Of a stretch of DNA of 12,798 nucleotides, positions 6,577 to 12,798 are shown piece after piece; position 1 is the stretch's first letter; the number at the start of each line of letters is the position of its first letter. The notes below the pieces were generated by a model, which saw nothing but the letters and a program-made list of their open reading frames with translations, was not told the DNA's origin and searched no databases. This stretch comes from JBEKVE01 sp049514335. Its GTDB lineage: Bacteria > Actinomycetota > Acidimicrobiia > Acidimicrobiales > UBA8190. The position numbers and the translations under genes were made by a program. The stretch covers positions 1-12,798 of the forward strand of contig JBEKVE010000093.1 of NCBI GenBank assembly GCA_049514335.1, in the 5' to 3' direction.

Positions 6577-7511
6577 CCATCGTCGACGGCGACCTGCGGT
6601 GGGAGGAGCACCCCGATCCGGTGCCGTCCGACACCGGTCTGGTGGTGGCGGTGCACGCCGCCGGCGTGAACGCCGCCGACCTCATGCAGCGCCACGGCCT
6701 GTATCCCGCTCCGGCGGGCTGGCCCCCCGACATCCCCGGCATGGAGCTGGCCGGCGAGGTCGTGGCCACCGGGGCGCGTGCCCGGCGCTTCGCCGTGGGG
6801 GACCGTGTCATGGCCCTGGTGGGCGGGGGAGCCCAGGCGGAGCTGTGTGCCCTCGACGAGGCCACGGCCATGTCGGTGCCCCCGGGCACGGGCTGGCCCG
6901 AGGCGGGTGGGTTCCCCGAGGTGTTCGCCACCGCCTACGACGCCCTGTGCACCCAGTGCGCCATGTCGCTCGGTGACCGGGTGCTCGTCACGGGGGCGGC
7001 CGGCGGGGTGGGCTCGGCCGCCGTGCAGCTCGCCGCCGCTATCGGGGCGCGCTGCGTGGCCTCGGTGCGCACGGCCGGCCTGCGCGACGCCGTCCTTGCG
7101 CTCGGCGCCACCGACGCCGTCGACCCCGAGGCGGCCCTCGGGCTCGGTCCCTTCGACGTGGCCCTCGAGCTCGTGGGCGCACCCAGCATCGCGGGCGTGC
7201 TCGGGGCCATGGCCATCGGGGGCAGGATCTCGGTCATCGGCGTGGGGGGCGGTGCCCGGGCCGAGCTCGATCTCCTGAGCCTCATGCAGCGCCGCCTCCG
7301 GATGAACGGCTCCACCCTCCGGGCGCGCTCGCACGAGGAGAAGGCGATGGTGGTGGCGGCGGTGCGGGCCCACGTCGTGCCCCTGCTGGCGTCGGGACGG
7401 GTGCGGGTCCCGGTGGCGGCCACCGTCCCGCTCGAGCGGGCCGCCGAGGCCTACGAGCGCTTCGGGCAGGGCGCCAAGCTCGGCAAGATCGTGCTCGTGG
7501 CCGACCGATAG
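6573..7511 (+). CDS. NADPH:quinone oxidoreductase-like protein (zinc-free MDR family)
   Basis: A medium-chain dehydrogenase/reductase of 312 residues, most like the quinone oxidoreductase/PIG3 branch, which uses NADPH to reduce quinones or enones. Numbering from the GTG, visible motifs are VHAAGVNAADLMQRHGLYP (27-45), DIPGMELAGEV (53-63), FAVGDRVMAL (73-82), the nucleotide-binding TGAAGGVGSAAVQLA (140-154), and the C-terminal GKIVLVADR. The Cys/His zinc ligands of alcohol dehydrogenases are missing, as expected for this branch. The conventional start is GTG at 6573, overlapping the stop of the LapA-domain gene. However, the better-spaced AGGAGG at 6551-6556 and the family's usual MRAV start favour ATC at 6564, three codons earlier. 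It is the fourth gene of the run, followed after 10 bases by the VOC protein. Substrate unknown. Confidence 0.88.
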   Translation: MTIVDGDLRWEEHPDPVPSDTGLVVAVHAAGVNAADLMQRHGLYPAPAGWPPDIPGMELAGEVVATGARARRFAVGDRVMALVGGGAQAELCALDEATAMSVPPGTGWPEAGGFPEVFATAYDALCTQCAMSLGDRVLVTGAAGGVGSAAVQLAAAIGARCVASVRTAGLRDAVLALGATDAVDPEAALGLGPFDVALELVGAPSIAGVLGAMAIGGRISVIGVGGGARAELDLLSLMQRRLRMNGSTLRARSHEEKAMVVAAVRAHVVPLLASGRVRVPVAATVPLERAAEAYERFGQGAKLGKIVLVADR

Positions 7512-7521
7512 GGGAGGGACC

Positions 7522-7926
7522 GTGGACTGGAAGCTCGAGCTGGTGGTGATCCCGGTGGCCGACGTGGACCGGGCCAAGGCCTTCTACACAGATGACCTCG
7601 GCTTCGACCTGATCGTCGACCACCGTGCGGGCGACGACTTCCGCGTCGTGCAGGTGAACCCACCCGGGTCAGCCTGTGCCGTCGCCCTCATGCCCAATGC
7701 GGCGGCGGCCGGCTCGGTGCAGGGTCTGCACCTCGTGGTGCGCGACATCGACGCCGCCCGGCGAACGCTCGTGGAGCGGGGGGTGGCGGCGAGTGAGCTG
7801 TTCCACTTCGTCGACGGCGCGCAGGTGGCGGGCCCGTCGCCGGGGCGCGGCGACTACGAGACGTTCTTCGCCTTCGCCGATCCCGACGGCACCGGCTGGA
7901 TGGTGCAGGAGGTCGGCCGGGCCTGA
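7522..7926 (+). CDS. VOC-superfamily (glyoxalase/bleomycin-resistance fold) protein
   Basis: A complete 134-residue single-domain protein. It has the paired beta-alpha-beta-beta-beta modules of the vicinal oxygen chelate fold: LELVVIPVADVDRAKAFYTD then LGFDL (5-30) and LHLVVRDIDAARRTLVERG (69-87), ending in FADPDGTGWMVQEV (118-131). Glu6, His70 and Glu130 lie where metal ligands sit in metalloenzyme members, so a metal-dependent enzyme is possible. The family also includes antibiotic-binding proteins and isomerases, and the sequence does not decide between them. The GTG start at 7522 follows GGGGAGGG at 7511-7518. It is the last gene of the plus-strand run and ends 12 bases from the convergent bioD stop. 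Location next to a quinone reductase would fit electrophile detoxification, but that is only inference. Confidence 0.87.
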   Translation: MDWKLELVVIPVADVDRAKAFYTDDLGFDLIVDHRAGDDFRVVQVNPPGSACAVALMPNAAAAGSVQGLHLVVRDIDAARRTLVERGVAASELFHFVDGAQVAGPSPGRGDYETFFAFADPDGTGWMVQEVGRA

Positions 7927-7932
7927 CTGGGT

Positions 7933-7947
7933 CCGGGTCTACCCCGG
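7933..7947. terminator. Small hairpin at the convergent VOC/bioD junction
   Basis: CCGGG (7933-7937) can pair with CCCGG (7943-7947) over a 5-base loop that contains the bioD stop codon. The position between two converging transcription units suggests a shared terminator, but the stem is short and there is no T-run, so the call is weak. Confidence 0.2.
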
Positions 7948-8616
7948 CCGGCCCGGGTTCCCCGCCACCAGCCGGTCGGCGAGCGCGCCCAGAGCCGCCG
8001 GTGTCGCTTCGACGACACAGGCGCCGTCCCGGTGGCGCAGCCAGTCCCGGTTGCGGCGATGGAGGTCGGAGCCGGGATCGAAGCGGTTGAGCACCACGAC
8101 GGGGACCGTCGGGCCCGCCAACGCCCCGAGCGACAGGCGCACGGCGTTGATGGTGCCGAGGCCGGCGTCGGCCACGAGCACCACGGCGTCGGGCCGCAGG
8201 ACCCGTGCCACGTTGACGACGTCGCCGTCGGCCGCCTGGGGTGAGCGCACCCCGCCGGCCGTCTCCACCACGCCGACGGTGACAGCGGCGTCGGGCCACG
8301 AGACACCGTCCAACAGCTCGCCCACGGTGGGGACGTGCAACCCCAACGCGTCGGCCGCCATGGGCGGGGCCATCGGCACCGCGTAGGACCGCTCGGGCGG
8401 GCACACCGTGGCCGGGACCTCTCCGCTCGCCGCAGCCAGGACCTCGGCGTCGGTGGGCTCGCCGCCCGGCTGGTAGGACTGCGCCGGCTTGCGCGCCGCC
8501 ACGGAAACCCCCCTGGCCCGCCACGCCTCGAGCAGCCGGGCTGCCACCCACGTCTTGCCCACTTCGGTGCCGGTCCCCACCACCAGGACGACCAGGATGG
8601 GCCGCGTCCCCGTCAC
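7939..8616 (-). CDS. bioD: Dethiobiotin synthetase (BioD)
   Basis: BioD closes the ureido ring of dethiobiotin from 7,8-diaminopelargonate, CO2 and ATP, the penultimate step of biotin synthesis. From a GTG at 8616 the product has 225 residues. The P-loop is GTGTEVGKT (14-22). KPAQSY (43-48) carries the catalytic Lys; the usual Gly after KPxxS is Tyr48. TDAEVL (55-60) supplies the Mg-binding Asp. YAVPMAPPMAA (78-88) is the substrate-side loop, and VETAGG (117-122) carries the second acidic ligand. The C-terminal third is short and divergent. The frame stays open to another GTG at 8664, which would overlap bioF by 35 bases. I prefer 8616 because it starts just before the first beta strand and leaves a 13-base gap after bioF; neither start has a strong ribosome site. 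It is the last gene of the bioA-bioF-bioD set. Confidence 0.9.
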   Translation of the reverse strand: MTGTRPILVVLVVGTGTEVGKTWVAARLLEAWRARGVSVAARKPAQSYQPGGEPTDAEVLAAASGEVPATVCPPERSYAVPMAPPMAADALGLHVPTVGELLDGVSWPDAAVTVGVVETAGGVRSPQAADGDVVNVARVLRPDAVVLVADAGLGTINAVRLSLGALAGPTVPVVVLNRFDPGSDLHRRNRDWLRHRDGACVVEATPAALGALADRLVAGNPGRPG

Positions 8617-8629
8617 GTACGACGGCGGG

Positions 8630-9799
8630 TCACGGCACAGCGCTCGTTCGCCGCGGTGTGGCACCGAAGTCGTCGTCCACGTCAGCCAGCGCTTCGACGA
8701 GCAGTGCCACCTGCGCGTCGGTGTGCGCCGCCGACAGGCTTACGCGCAGGCGGGCCGTGCCCACCGGCACCGTGGGCGGGCGGATGGCGGGCACCCACAC
8801 GCCCCGCCGGCGCAGCGCGGCCGAGGCCGCCAAGGCCCGCTCGTCGGATCCCATCACGACGGGGACGATAGGGGTTTCGTGTCCGGGGGCGACGAGCCCG
8901 ACGAGCCGGGCCAACCGGGCGCGGAGCCGGTCGCCCTCGGGTGACGAGACCACACCCAGCGCGGCCAGCGCGGCGGCGGCGTCGGGTGGCGTGGGAGCGG
9001 TGGTGAAGATGTAGGAGCGGGCCCGGTTGACGAGCAGGTCGACGAAGGGGCCGGGACCGGCCACGTACCCGCCGAGCGAGCCGAGCGTCTTCGACAGCGT
9101 GCCCATGCGCAGCACGTCGACGCCCTCGAGGTGGGGCCGGGGGTCCGGGCCGAGCACGGCGTGGGCTTCGTCCAGCACGAGCAGGGAGCCGTACTGCCGG
9201 CACAGCGCGGCGATGTCGGCCACGGGGGCCACGTCGCCGTCCATGGAGAACACGAGATCGGTGACGACGAGGCTCGGTCCGGACGCCTGGCGCAGCAGCG
9301 TCTCGAGGTGCTCGACGTCGCGGTGGTGGTACACGGCCACCTCGGCGCGTGCCAGGCGCGCCCCGTCCACGATGGAGGCGTGGTTGAGCTCGTCGGAGCA
9401 GATGCGCACGCCGGTGTCGCCGAAGGCCGTGAGCACGCCGAGGTTGGCGGCGAAGCCGGTGGGGAACACGACCGCCCGGTCCGCGCCGGTGTGGCGGGCG
9501 AGCGCCTGTTCGAGGCGCTCGTGCACGGGCCGGCTGCCGGTGACGAGACGGCTGGCGCCGGCTCCCGTGCCCCAGCGGTCGAGGGCGTCGTGGGCGGCGG
9601 CGACCACGACGGGATGGGCACTGAGCCCGAGATAGTCGTTGGAGGCGAAGGCGACCACCGTCTCGCCGTCCTCGGTGAGCACCCCGGCCGGCCCCAGGGC
9701 GTCAAAGGTGAGCGGCCGCCGCCACCGGGCGTCGGCCTCCAGGCGGTCGGTGGCGGAGGCCACCCGCTCTCCCCAGGTGGCCCGTTCCGCCGCGCTCAC
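8630..9799 (-). CDS. bioF: 8-amino-7-oxononanoate synthase (BioF)
   Basis: A PLP enzyme that condenses pimeloyl-ACP or pimeloyl-CoA with L-alanine, the first step of building the biotin ring. The 389-residue product has the full alpha-oxoamine synthase pattern: ASNDYLGLSAHP (52-63), GTGAGASRLVTGSRPVHERLE (77-97), FPTGFAANLGVL (112-123), DELNHASIVDG (136-146), DEAHAVLG (210-217, with the PLP-ring-contacting Asp and His), and GTLSKTLGSLGGYVAG (233-248) with the PLP Schiff-base Lys237. These features and its place beside bioA and bioD separate it from the related KBL and ALAS enzymes. The GTG start at 9799 overlaps the bioA stop (GTGA on the minus strand), implying translational coupling. The open frame continues 250 codons further upstream through bioA, but that is shadow. 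The last ~10 residues are a non-conserved tail. Confidence 0.95.
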   Translation of the reverse strand: MSAAERATWGERVASATDRLEADARWRRPLTFDALGPAGVLTEDGETVVAFASNDYLGLSAHPVVVAAAHDALDRWGTGAGASRLVTGSRPVHERLEQALARHTGADRAVVFPTGFAANLGVLTAFGDTGVRICSDELNHASIVDGARLARAEVAVYHHRDVEHLETLLRQASGPSLVVTDLVFSMDGDVAPVADIAALCRQYGSLLVLDEAHAVLGPDPRPHLEGVDVLRMGTLSKTLGSLGGYVAGPGPFVDLLVNRARSYIFTTAPTPPDAAAALAALGVVSSPEGDRLRARLARLVGLVAPGHETPIVPVVMGSDERALAASAALRRRGVWVPAIRPPTVPVGTARLRVSLSAAHTDAQVALLVEALADVDDDFGATPRRTSAVP

Positions 9800-11139
9800 G
9801 ACCCGGGTGGAGCCGGCGCCTGGTCCGCCACCACCTCGTCGAGCGCCCCCACCAGTGCAGTGACGATGCGGTCGATCTCCTCGGCGGTGACGGTGAGCGG
9901 CGGCATGACGACCACCACGTCCCCGAGGGGGCGCAGCAGCACGCCGCGCGCCACCGTGCCGGCGCACACGCGGCGCCCCCAGCGCAACCCGGGCCCGGGG
10001 GGTGCGAGCTCCACCCCCACCATGAGGCCGCGTCGGCGCACCTCGCGCACGGCGGGGTGACCCGCCACCGACGCCGTCAGCTGCTCTCCGAGCTGATCGG
10101 CGCGCGCCGAGACGTTGTCGAGCACCCGCCACTTGGCGATGAGGCGGAGGTGCTCGATGGCGACAGCGGCGGCCAGCGCGTTCCCGGCGAAGGAGTGCCC
10201 GTGGTAGAAGGTGCGCGGTCCGAGGTCCTCGCCCAAGAAGGCGTCGTGCACGCGCCCGGCGGCGACCGTGGCCGACATGGGGAGGTACCCGGCGGTGAGC
10301 CCCTTGCCCAGGCACAGCAGGTCGGGGCGCGTCCCGCTCCACTCGCAGGCGAAGAGCTTTCCCGTCCGCCCGAATCCCGTCGCCACCTCGTCGGCGATCA
10401 CGAGCACGCCGGCGCGCCGGCACCCGTCGACGACGCGGGCCACCTGGTCGGGATCGGTGACGAGCATGCCCGAGGCCCCCTGGACCAGAGGCTCGAACAC
10501 GAACGCCGCCAGCTCGTCGGCATACGCCTCCACGGTGGCGAGCGCCTTGTCGGCCCACCCCGGGTCGTCGTAGCCCGGGGTGCGCACCACGGGGAAGCGC
10601 AGCGGGTCGAAGACGTCGGTGCCGAAGCCGCCGTCACCCACGGAAAGCGATCCCACCGTGTCGCCGTGGTAGGCGTTGCCGAGGGCCACGTAGCGGTAGC
10701 GGCCCTCGATGCCCTGGTTGGTCCAGAACTGGAAGGCGATCTTGAGGGCCTGCTCCACCGCTGACGCACCGTCGGAGGCGAACAGGACGTGGGCGTCGTC
10801 GACGGGGACCACCGCCGCCAGCGCCTCGGCCAGCTCCACCACCACCCGGTTGCCGTGCCCGAGCAGGGTGGTGTGCGCCACCCGGTCGAGCTGACGGCGC
10901 AGGGCGGCGTCGAGCTCGGGGACGCCGTGCCCGAGGGTGTTCACCCACAGCGAGGAGATGGCGTCGAGGTAGCGCCGGCCCTCGGTGTCGACCAGCTCGC
11001 GCCCTTCGGCGTGGTCGACGATCACCGGGGCGTTGCCGGCGAACGTGGCCATCTGGGTGAAGCCGTGCCAGACCACAGCGGCGTCGCGGGTGACCCAGTC
11101 GCTCTGTCCCCCCGGCCGGGGGTGCGCCTGGTCCGTCAC
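9796..11139 (-). CDS. bioA: Adenosylmethionine-8-amino-7-oxononanoate aminotransferase (BioA)
   Basis: A class III PLP aminotransferase that moves the amino group of S-adenosylmethionine onto the BioF product, giving 7,8-diaminopelargonate. The 447-residue product shows VVWHGFTQM (22-30, the WHPxT-like BioA motif with Gly-Phe in place of Pro-Tyr/Phe), DAISSLWVNTLGHG (59-72), DGASAVEQALKIAFQFW (123-139), GNAYHGDTVGSLSVG (154-168), the PLP-binding DEVATGFGRTG (250-260), LGKGLTAGYLPMSAT (277-291) with Schiff-base Lys279, and FYHGHSFAGNALAAA near 309-325. The active-site pattern is BioA rather than a general omega-transaminase. The GTG start at 11139 has GGAG (minus strand, 11151-11154) 11 bases upstream. 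It lies 66 bases after the enoyl-CoA hydratase family gene on the same strand, so it may share that transcript. No BirA- or BioQ-like operator is recognisable in that gap. Confidence 0.95.
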   Translation of the reverse strand: MTDQAHPRPGGQSDWVTRDAAVVWHGFTQMATFAGNAPVIVDHAEGRELVDTEGRRYLDAISSLWVNTLGHGVPELDAALRRQLDRVAHTTLLGHGNRVVVELAEALAAVVPVDDAHVLFASDGASAVEQALKIAFQFWTNQGIEGRYRYVALGNAYHGDTVGSLSVGDGGFGTDVFDPLRFPVVRTPGYDDPGWADKALATVEAYADELAAFVFEPLVQGASGMLVTDPDQVARVVDGCRRAGVLVIADEVATGFGRTGKLFACEWSGTRPDLLCLGKGLTAGYLPMSATVAAGRVHDAFLGEDLGPRTFYHGHSFAGNALAAAVAIEHLRLIAKWRVLDNVSARADQLGEQLTASVAGHPAVREVRRRGLMVGVELAPPGPGLRWGRRVCAGTVARGVLLRPLGDVVVVMPPLTVTAEEIDRIVTALVGALDEVVADQAPAPPGS

Positions 11140-11205
11140 CGGCTACGAGTCTCCATCAGGACCAGGGTCCGGTCCAGCCGTGTCGCCACCGGCCCGCCCG
11201 GCGGC

Positions 11206-12030
11206 TCAGATCTGGGTCCGACCCCGCTCCACGATTCCCCGGCGCCGCCGCTCGATCTCGTCGGGGTCCACCCCGGCGCCGTGGAAGGCGGCCGCCCGGA
11301 CCTGCTCGACCTCCCACGCCTCGGCCACCGTCACGCGGCTCGTCTCCTCGTACGTGCCGAGCAGGGCGCGCACGGCCCGCCGGTCATTCGACACCACGTC
11401 GGCAGCCAGGGCGCGTGCGAAGGGGAGCAGCTCGTCGTGGGGGACCACGTGGTTCACGAGACCCCATGCCAGGGCGGTGGCGGCGTCCACGTAGTTCCCC
11501 GTCGTGCTCATCTCGCGGGCACGGCGGATCCCGATGGCCTGCGGCAGCATCACGGTGAGCCCCCACAGCGGGTGCACGCCCACGCGGGCGTGGGTGTCGG
11601 CGAACCGGGCCCGCTCCGATGCCACCAGGAAGTCGCAATTGAGGGCGAGCTCGAGCCCGCCTGTCACCGCCACCCCGTTGACGGCGCCGATGACGGGCTT
11701 GCCGGTGGGCAGGGTCGGACCCCTACCGCCCCGTCCGCCCCGGCCCACGGCACGGGGCGCATCGCCGTCGGTGTCCGGCGCGTCCGTGTCGCCACCCGGG
11801 CGCAGGGGTCCGCCGTCGGCGCCCAGCTCCTTCAGGTCGAGTCCGGCACAGAAGGCGGGGTCGGCGCCGGTGAGCACGACCACGTCCACGTCGTCCCGAC
11901 CGTCGACGTCCGCCACGCAGGCGCGCAGGGCACCGATGAGCTCGCTCGACAGGGCGTTGCGTACATCGGGGCGGTTGAGCGTGACCGTGGCGACGCCATC
12001 GGCCACGTCGAGCAGGACCACATCGGGCAC
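11206..12030 (-). CDS. Enoyl-CoA hydratase/isomerase family (crotonase) protein
   Basis: A 274-residue crotonase-fold protein acting on acyl-CoA thioesters. The first oxyanion-hole motif is AFCAGLDLKEL (59-69) and the second is AVNGVAVTGGLELALNCD (116-133). Glu127 matches the first catalytic Glu of rat hydratase (Glu144). The position of the second (Glu164) appears to be His147 in FADTHARVG, so classical hydratase chemistry is uncertain. This THARVG form is, as I recall, common in mycobacterial EchA relatives. Residues ~71-107 are a Gly/Asp/Pro/Arg-rich insert between the oxyanion motifs, longer than usual. GTG at 12030 is chosen because AGGGGAG (minus strand, 12037-12043) precedes it by six bases and the protein begins with the first beta strand. 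An upstream GTG at 12132 would overlap the thiolase gene. It is co-directional with the thiolase (43 bases before) and bioA (66 bases after). Confidence 0.88.
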   Translation of the reverse strand: MPDVVLLDVADGVATVTLNRPDVRNALSSELIGALRACVADVDGRDDVDVVVLTGADPAFCAGLDLKELGADGGPLRPGGDTDAPDTDGDAPRAVGRGGRGGRGPTLPTGKPVIGAVNGVAVTGGLELALNCDFLVASERARFADTHARVGVHPLWGLTVMLPQAIGIRRAREMSTTGNYVDAATALAWGLVNHVVPHDELLPFARALAADVVSNDRRAVRALLGTYEETSRVTVAEAWEVEQVRAAAFHGAGVDPDEIERRRRGIVERGRTQI

Positions 12031-12036
12031 CGATCG

Positions 12037-12043
12037 CTCCCCT
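12037..12043 (-). promoter_or_regulatory. Ribosome binding site that decides the crotonase start
   Basis: On the minus strand AGGGGAG lies six bases before the GTG at 12030. This selects that start over the longer frame beginning at 12132 inside the thiolase gene. Confidence 0.65.
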
Positions 12044-12073
12044 GTCCGTGCCGACGGTGCGGGTTCCGCAGCC

Positions 12074-12798
12074 CTACCGGGTGACCAGGACGCTCGAGCC
12101 GTGGCCGAAGAGTCCCTGGTTGGCGGTGACACCCACCCGGGCGCCCTCCACCTGCCGGTCCCCGGCCTGGCCCCGCAGCTGCCACACGAGCTCGCACACC
12201 TGGGCGATGGCCTGCGCGGGGATGGCTTCGCCGAAGCTCGACAGGCCGCCGCTCGGGTTCACGGGGATGCGGCCCCCGAGCGACGTGTCACCGTCGCGCA
12301 GGAGGCGCTCGGCCTCGCCCTCCTTGCACAGCCCCACGTCCTCGTACCAGTCGAGCTCGAGGGCCGACGACAGGTCGTAGACCTCGGCCACGTCCACGTC
12401 CTCGGGGCCGATGCCCGCCTCCTCGTAGGCGGCGGCGGCGATCGAGCGGCGGAAGCCGGGCCCGTCGGCGGTCGTCGCCACGGCCGAGTCGGTGGCGAAG
12501 TTGGGCATCTCGATCACCGTCTGGGGGAAGCGGGGGGTGACGGTGGACACCGCCGGGATGGTCACCGCCGGGCCCGCCCCGGCGTGGCGACGGGCGAAGT
12601 CCATGCTCGACAGCACGAGCGCGGCCCCGCCGTCGGACGTGGCGCAGATCTCGAGGAGGCGGAGGGGGTCGGCCACCATGGGGGAGGCGAGCACCTCCTC
12701 GGCCGTGACCTCCTGGCGGTAGCGGGCGTTGGGGTTGGCCGCCCCGGCCCGGGCGTTCTTCACCTTCACGGCGGCGAAGTCATCCTCGGTGGCGCCGA
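12074..12798 (-). CDS. Thiolase-like / lipid-transfer protein (SCP-x type), C-terminal part; 5' end outside the window
   Basis: The frame is open to the right edge, so about 240 C-terminal residues are visible and the true start lies outside. Near the edge it reads ATEDDFAAVKVKNARAG, then NPNARYRQEVTAEEVLASPMVADPLRLLEICATSDGGAALVL split over 12600-12740, the pattern of SCP-x-type thiolases and 'lipid-transfer' acetyl-CoA acetyltransferases. Further on, VAEVYDLSSALELDWYEDVGLC and NPSGGLSSFGEAIPAQ follow. In active thiolases the last motif is GGxxxxGHPxGATG with a catalytic His; here it is GEAIPAQ. The C-terminal catalytic Cys region reads ANQGLFGHGSSVLV, with no Cys. The N-terminal nucleophilic Cys region is outside the window. 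So the protein belongs to the superfamily, but a normal thiolytic mechanism is doubtful; a retro-aldolase or non-catalytic partner role, as in steroid side-chain Ltp proteins, is possible. It heads the visible minus-strand run of acyl-CoA and biotin genes. Confidence 0.85.
   Translation of the reverse strand, partial: GATEDDFAAVKVKNARAGAANPNARYRQEVTAEEVLASPMVADPLRLLEICATSDGGAALVLSSMDFARRHAGAGPAVTIPAVSTVTPRFPQTVIEMPNFATDSAVATTADGPGFRRSIAAAAYEEAGIGPEDVDVAEVYDLSSALELDWYEDVGLCKEGEAERLLRDGDTSLGGRIPVNPSGGLSSFGEAIPAQAIAQVCELVWQLRGQAGDRQVEGARVGVTANQGLFGHGSSVLVTR

Noticed and set aside
9800..10558. Upstream extension of the bioF frame through bioA
   Set aside because: bioA is intact in the other frame, and the GTGA overlap at 9796-9799 gives the proper bioF start.
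11140..11205. BirA/BioQ operator upstream of bioA
   Set aside because: I looked for an inverted repeat of the known types in the 66-base gap and found none.
10789..12084. 431-codon plus-strand frame across bioA and the crotonase
   Set aside because: Antisense shadow of two well-supported genes; Val/Gly/His-rich translation typical of such frames.

Overview
The window is very GC-rich (above 70% by eye), with GC-biased third codon positions and many GTG starts. The gene content (an unusual thiolase and an EchA-type crotonase, BluB, an LAxTG-anchored surface protein, actinobacterial-style conjugation remnants) points to a high-GC actinobacterium. Acidimicrobiia is my best guess, by inference only. 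I find no RNA genes, CRISPR arrays, insertion sequences or riboswitches. Gaps between genes are short, and none exceeds 300 bases.

Layout, left to right. (1) 3-476, plus strand: the 3' end of an ORF that enters from outside the window. Its last ~110 residues look like the C-terminus of an actinobacterial TraG/VirD4-type coupling protein. The preceding ~38 residues look instead like a membrane segment of a VirB6/TrbL-like protein, so it is probably a fused remnant of a conjugation locus. (2) 537-1361: a secreted two-repeat protein with a Thr/Pro stalk and an LAFTG sorting signal. (3) 1418-2770: an intact cytochrome P450. (4) 2796-4217, minus strand: an amidase-signature hydrolase, convergent with the P450 and divergent from the next block.

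(5) 4315-7926, plus strand: a tight five-gene run. It holds bluB (lower ligand of vitamin B12), a ROK-family sugar kinase with a ~120-residue disordered N-terminus (polyphosphate-glucokinase-like), a two-helix LapA-domain membrane protein, a quinone-oxidoreductase-type MDR protein, and a VOC/glyoxalase-fold protein. Two junctions are 4-base stop/start overlaps (ATGA, GTGA), so the run is probably one operon, although the functions do not form an obvious pathway.

(6) 7939-12798, minus strand, convergent with block 5. In transcription order: a thiolase-like protein (5' end outside the window), an enoyl-CoA hydratase family protein, bioA, bioF and bioD. The three biotin genes make dethiobiotin from pimeloyl thioester and alanine. 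bioA and bioF overlap by GTGA. bioB and any pimelate-making gene are not in the window. The two acyl-CoA proteins upstream are both atypical at catalytic positions.

Most of the window is recognisable metabolism. I see no clear new multi-gene system. The observations most worth checking are the fused conjugation remnant at the left edge, the disordered tail on the ROK kinase, a probable ATC start codon at 6564, and the altered active-site motifs in the thiolase and crotonase just upstream of the biotin genes.
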